Source of the DNA: Acidobacteriota bacterium | Lineage (GTDB): Bacteria; Acidobacteriota; Terriglobia; Bryobacterales; JACQDG01 | Length of the DNA stretch: 8,595 nucleotides | Reading direction: 5' to 3' | Assembly: GCA_016201185.1 (NCBI GenBank) | Contig: JACQDG010000428.1 | Span: 1-8,595 of the forward strand | Part shown: one piece after another, positions 5,465 to 8,595 of the stretch | Layout: every line of letters begins with the position of its first letter | Numbering within the stretch: position 1 is the first letter of the stretch | The notes under the pieces: generated by a model | Database searches by the model: none | What the model was told of the DNA's origin: nothing | The model's input: the letters and a program-made list of their open reading frames with translations, nothing else | Translations under genes and position numbers: made by a program

Positions 5465-6655
5465 ATGAATGAAAAGCGAAATCTCTTTACGCGACGCCAG
5501 CTACTGGCCGGTTCCGGCTTGGGCTTGGTTTCGCTGGGCCGCGGGGCGCCACCCGCACCCGTCCCGCGTGCGCCGGCCGCCCCGGTTTCGATCGCCCAGT
5601 GCTCGAGCTATGACGAGGACCTCGCACGTCTGCTGGCGACCCAATTCGACCAGATTGGCGGCATCGGCAAGCTGGTGGGCGGCAAGACTGTCGCCATCAA
5701 GCTGAACCTCACCGGCGGCGGCCGGATCGGCGCCTACACCGCCGGCCAGACGCACTGGGTGCATCCGAAGCTGGTGGGGGCGTGTTGCCACCTGCTGGCC
5801 CGCGCGGGCGCAAAACGCATCCGGCTGCTCGAAGGGGCGGGCCGGGGTGATTCGCTCGAAGACAAGATGCTCGACGCCGGGTGGAATCTGGCAGCACTAC
5901 GCTCGGCAGCGCCCATCGTGGAATTCGAAAGCACGAACTATCTGGGCAGCGGCAAGCGTTACTCGAGGCTGAAAGTGGCCAGGCCCTACATCTATCCTGC
6001 GTTCGACCTGAACCACTCCTACGAGGACACGGATGTTTTCATCAGCATGAGCAAGCTCAAGCACCACGAGGAGTGCGGCATCACGCTCACGATCAAGAAC
6101 AGCTTCGGCATCGCGCCGAATTCCGTATATGGAGACGACGCGGGCGTGGACGAGCCAAACGAGAATGCGCACCGCGGCCGGGAAATGGTCCTGCACGCCG
6201 GGAAGCGGCAGCCGCCGAAGAGCGCGCCGCAGGAGGTTGACTTCACCTCCGAGCGGTTCGAGGGTTATCGCGTGCCGCGGATCTGCGTCGATTTGATCGC
6301 CGCGCGGCCGGTCGACCTGGCCATCATCGATGGCATCGAGTCCTCGATCGGCGGCGAAGGCCCCTGGGTGAAGGGGTTCAAGTACGCCCACCCGCAAGCG
6401 CTGATTGTGGGCCGAAACCCCGTCTCGACCGACGCGGTCGCCACCGCCGTGATGGGCTACAACCCGCGCGCCAAGCGGGGCGAGGCGCCCTTCCACCGCG
6501 TCACACCACCAGAAACCCCCGGCGCGCCGGCATGGGCCGAGAACCCCATGCTGCTCGCCGAGGCGGTTGGTATCGGCAGCGCGGACCTCGGCAGCATCGA
6601 CGTCCGGGGCGTCCCGATCAAGGACGCGCTGTACGATTTTGAGTCTCGGCGCTAA
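5465..6655 (+). CDS. Tat-exported DUF362 domain protein
   Basis: 396 residues, ATG start with GGAGGA four bases upstream. The N-terminus has a twin-arginine signal, T9-R-R-Q-L-L followed by a Gly/Leu-rich hydrophobic stretch to about residue 28, so it is probably exported already folded. The rest matches the DUF362 family: VAIKLNLTG (76-84), THWVHPKLV (96-104), SMSKLKHHEECGITLTIKN (194-212), DLAIIDGI (284-291), GGEGP (296-300), and GRNPVSTDAVATAVMGY (316-332). The family's biochemical function is unknown. Conserved Lys, Asn, His and Asp residues suggest a binding or catalytic site. There is no ferredoxin-like Cys cluster, although some DUF362 proteins carry one. It is the last plus-strand gene of the cytochrome locus and follows the cytochrome relic by 46 bases, so a link to exported redox chemistry is plausible but unproven. 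The stop codon faces ribD across 52 bases. Confidence 0.85.
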   Translation: MNEKRNLFTRRQLLAGSGLGLVSLGRGAPPAPVPRAPAAPVSIAQCSSYDEDLARLLATQFDQIGGIGKLVGGKTVAIKLNLTGGGRIGAYTAGQTHWVHPKLVGACCHLLARAGAKRIRLLEGAGRGDSLEDKMLDAGWNLAALRSAAPIVEFESTNYLGSGKRYSRLKVARPYIYPAFDLNHSYEDTDVFISMSKLKHHEECGITLTIKNSFGIAPNSVYGDDAGVDEPNENAHRGREMVLHAGKRQPPKSAPQEVDFTSERFEGYRVPRICVDLIAARPVDLAIIDGIESSIGGEGPWVKGFKYAHPQALIVGRNPVSTDAVATAVMGYNPRAKRGEAPFHRVTPPETPGAPAWAENPMLLAEAVGIGSADLGSIDVRGVPIKDALYDFESRR

Positions 6656-6707
6656 GGATAGACATTCCACGCACTCTGGAACGGGATGGCGCCGGCAATC
6701 GGGCCGC

Positions 6708-7811
6708 TCAGCGGACGTAAGCTTCGACGACAAACTCGTCGGGCGAAACGGAGAAAGTGCGCAAGTCGTGAAGAACGATCGCCGACGAGCGGGTGCGGCG
6801 GCCGGCGCCCGCGGCCACGGGGAGTGAGTCCAGCCCTCCAAGAATTTTCGGCGCGTAATAGAAAAGAACCTTGTTCACCACTCCCGCTTCTAGGGCGGCC
6901 CAGTTCAGCTTGGCGCCGGCCTCAAGCATGAGGGAAATTTTTTGCCGGCCTCCGAGCCACCGGACCAGGGCGCACAGATCGACCCGGCCGTCCGGACCGT
7001 CTAATGTGAGGACGGGAATGCCCAGCGCCTCCAACGCAGCCCGGCGGCGCTGCGCGGCGGCGGAGGTTGTGGCGACGACCAGATCGTTCTGGAAAGTCTT
7101 CACCAGCCGGGAGGTGAGGGGCAAGCGCAACTGGGAATCCACCACCAGGCGCAGAAGAGGCAAACGGCGGGGCAGGCCGGTGCGGTCGGTGAGCAGGCAA
7201 TCGTCGGCTAGCGCGGTGCCGATGCCGGTGAGGATGGCGTCGTGGTCATGGCGCACCTGCTGGACGTGGGCGCGGGCGCGCTCGCTGGTGATCCAGCCGG
7301 TGTTGTCGTCGGGGGCGGAAATCTTGCCGTCGAGCGTGGTGGCGGTCTTAAGCGTCACGAGCGGCAGGCCGGTGCGGATGAAATGAAAGAAAGCTTCATT
7401 CAGCCGGCGGGCCGGGGCTTCGAATTCTGTGGCCCGTTCGACCATGACCCCGGCGGCGGCAAGCCGGGCCAAGCCGGCGCCGGCCACCTGCGGATTGGGA
7501 TCCTCGACCGCGGCCACCACGCGCGCCACGCTGGCAGCAATTAACGCGTCGACACATGGGGGAGTACGAGCCTGATGGACGCAAGGCTCCAGGTTGATGT
7601 AAAGGGTAGAGCCGCGTGCCCGCGAGCCGGCTTCCTCCAGCGCCAGGATCTCGGCGTGCTTCACCCCTTCATAGGTATGGAAGCCGCGGCCGATAATCTC
7701 GCCGTTCTTTACCAACACGGCCCCCACCATGGGATTGGGTGAGGCCAGGGCGCGGCCGCGATAAGCCAGTTCCAGGGTTTCTTCCAGGCAGCGCTTTTCT
7801 TCCGGAGCCAC
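6708..7811 (-). CDS. ribD: Bifunctional riboflavin biosynthesis protein RibD (deaminase/reductase)
   Basis: 367 residues, normal length for RibD. The N-terminal half is the zinc-dependent pyrimidine deaminase: NPMVGAVLV (26-34), H52-A-E54 (zinc ligand and catalytic Glu), and the zinc cysteines C77 and C86 in EPCVHQARTPPC. The C-terminal half (about 150-367) is the NADPH-dependent reductase: LDGKI (160-164), TSERARAHVQQVRHD (175-189), ILTGIGTALADDCLLT (193-208), and LFYYAPKILGG (316-326). Together they perform the second and third steps of riboflavin synthesis from GTP, in the cytoplasm. GTG 7811 is the start: an in-frame TAA lies a few codons upstream with no other start between, and no clear ribosome binding site is present. 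The loop between the zinc cysteines reads VHQAR where SHHGR or SHQGR is usual, a mild variation that keeps the ligands. No other rib gene is in the window. The enzyme supplies flavin and is not specifically tied to the cytochromes. Confidence 0.95.
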   Translation of the reverse strand: MAPEEKRCLEETLELAYRGRALASPNPMVGAVLVKNGEIIGRGFHTYEGVKHAEILALEEAGSRARGSTLYINLEPCVHQARTPPCVDALIAASVARVVAAVEDPNPQVAGAGLARLAAAGVMVERATEFEAPARRLNEAFFHFIRTGLPLVTLKTATTLDGKISAPDDNTGWITSERARAHVQQVRHDHDAILTGIGTALADDCLLTDRTGLPRRLPLLRLVVDSQLRLPLTSRLVKTFQNDLVVATTSAAAQRRRAALEALGIPVLTLDGPDGRVDLCALVRWLGGRQKISLMLEAGAKLNWAALEAGVVNKVLFYYAPKILGGLDSLPVAAGAGRRTRSSAIVLHDLRTFSVSPDEFVVEAYVR

Positions 7812-7911
7812 TGCAAGTATTTCAGCACAGTTTTAGGTGAGAATACCTATCCCGGAGGTACGGGCGTGCATATTATGTTGATTGCGGCTGCCGAAGAATC
7901 CTGAGGCCCCA
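7812..7911. promoter_or_regulatory. Divergent intergenic region, ribD and MFS/spermidine-synthase-like gene
   Basis: Promoters for both outward-facing genes should lie in these 100 bases. For the rightward gene, TATTAT at 7871-7876 is a good -10 candidate (five of six), but the -35 position is weak. Transcription would begin near 7883, just past a possible TTG start at 7882, which favours GTG 7912. For ribD, a minus-strand TATTCT (7840-7845) is a weak -10. No FMN riboswitch is recognisable; the leader is too short to hold one. Confidence 0.35.
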
Positions 7912-8595
7912 GTGCTTCTTTACGCTCTCACCATTTTTATCAGCGCCTTCCTGTTGTTCCAGGTCCAGCCCATCATCGCCAAGCTGATCCTGCCGTGGTT
8001 CGGCGGGACGGCGGCGGTGTGGACGACCTGCCTGCTCTTTTTCCAAGTTGTGCTGCTCGCGGGCTATCTTTACGCGCACGGGGTGATCCGGCGCCTGACG
8101 CCGAGACGTCAAGCGATGCTGCACGTGGCGCTGCTTGTAGCGAGCCTGCTTCTGCTGCCGATCACGCCTCGGGAGGGATGGAAGCCTCACGGGAGCGAGG
8201 ACCCGAGTTTCCTAATCCTAGGGTTGCTGGCTGCCAGCATTGGCTGGCCGTACTTTCTTCTCTCAACCACCGGCCCGCTGGCGCAGGCCTGGTACGCACG
8301 CACGTACCGGGGAGCCATTCCGTACCGGCTGTTTGCCCTTTCCAATGCCGGCTCCCTGCTGGCGCTGTTGAGTTACCCGGTGCTGGTGGAGCCGTTTCTC
8401 TCAAACCACAGCCAGACGCAATGGTGGTCGCTGGGATACCTGGCGTTTGTGTCTCTTTGTGGAGCAGTCGCTTGGCGCAGCAACCGCTCGGGCGATCGAG
8501 AACCGCAGCAGGCAGCTGCATTTGCGGCTCAAGAAGCGCCACCGCATTGGTCTGCGCAACTTCTGTGGCTGGCGCTGCCAGCCTGCGCCTCGACC
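7912..8595 (+). CDS. Fused MFS/spermidine synthase-like membrane protein, N-terminal part
   Basis: 228 codons are visible and the gene runs off the right edge. The GTG at 7912 is preferred: GAGG (7903-7906) lies five bases upstream and the product opens directly with the family's first membrane helix. An in-frame TTG at 7882 would add ten residues; an in-frame TGA at 7879 closes the frame above it. Membrane segments lie near residues 3-19, 35-56, 68-83, 99-118, 141-157 and 172-188. Family landmarks are LFQVQPIIAKLILPWFGG (15-32), AVWTTCLLFFQ (35-45), LLSTTGPLAQAWYAR (116-130) and PYRLFALSNAGSLLALLSYP (137-156). Proteins of this type join an MFS-like membrane half to a C-terminal spermidine-synthase-like Rossmann domain. 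That half would lie beyond the window, so it is expected and not seen. The substrate is unknown. It is transcribed divergently from ribD and has no visible link to the cytochrome locus. Confidence 0.85.
   Translation, partial: MLLYALTIFISAFLLFQVQPIIAKLILPWFGGTAAVWTTCLLFFQVVLLAGYLYAHGVIRRLTPRRQAMLHVALLVASLLLLPITPREGWKPHGSEDPSFLILGLLAASIGWPYFLLSTTGPLAQAWYARTYRGAIPYRLFALSNAGSLLALLSYPVLVEPFLSNHSQTQWWSLGYLAFVSLCGAVAWRSNRSGDREPQQAAAFAAQEAPPHWSAQLLWLALPACAST

Noticed and set aside
5897..6841. Long open frame (314 codons) on the minus strand opposite the DUF362 gene
   Set aside because: It overlaps a clear DUF362 gene and the end of ribD, has no recognisable domain, and is the kind of antisense frame expected in GC-rich coding DNA.
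7875..7902. ATG at 7875 as start of the MFS/spermidine-synthase-like gene
   Set aside because: It is in another frame and reaches a TGA after nine codons.
1..8595. CRISPR arrays, tRNA/rRNA genes, insertion sequences
   Set aside because: No regularly spaced repeats, tRNA-like clover leaf, rRNA sequence, transposase frame or terminal inverted repeats were seen on reading both strands.

Overview
The window looks like a piece of an Acidobacteriota chromosome, probably from the Solibacter/Bryobacterales side. The GC content is high. One protein ends in a domain matching the TIGR03437 C-terminal family, which is characteristic of Solibacter-type genomes, and the multiheme cytochrome resembles acidobacterial OmcA/MtrC-family proteins. 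The assignment is by recognition of families only; no search was run.

Layout. (1) 1-726, minus strand: 5' part of a gene joining a DUF393 (DCC thiol-disulfide type) domain to a lipase-maturation-factor-like membrane domain; it runs off the left edge. (2) 727-933: divergent intergenic region with a 7-bp-arm palindrome just upstream of the next gene. (3) 934-2997, plus: an exported OmcA/MtrC-family cytochrome with eleven CXXCH motifs instead of the usual ten. (4) 2998-3407: long non-coding stretch holding a hairpin and a good sigma-54-type -24/-12 element. (5) 3408-4646 and 4727-5266, plus: tandem, about 91% identical monoheme cytochromes. The first carries the TIGR03437 tail and the second does not. 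(6) 5303-5418: a decayed copy of the 3' end of a multiheme cytochrome gene. (7) 5465-6655, plus: a Tat-signal DUF362 protein. (8) 6708-7811, minus: ribD for riboflavin synthesis. (9) 7912-8595, plus: the membrane N-terminal part of an MFS/spermidine-synthase-like fusion, running off the right edge.

Genes 3 to 7 read as one electron-transfer locus. The large cytochrome has the four-part layout of extracellular MtrC/OmcA/UndA proteins (beta, pentaheme, beta, penta/hexaheme). The small cytochromes could be soluble or surface-tethered one-electron carriers feeding or draining it. The DUF362 protein is exported and of unknown role. No MtrA/MtrB porin-cytochrome partner lies in the window. The locus shows repeated duplication: a 27-bp duplication that appears to have created the extra heme site, a duplicated small-cytochrome gene, and a relic of a second large cytochrome. 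The flanking genes (DUF393-LMF, ribD, MFS/spermidine synthase) look like ordinary chromosomal neighbours.
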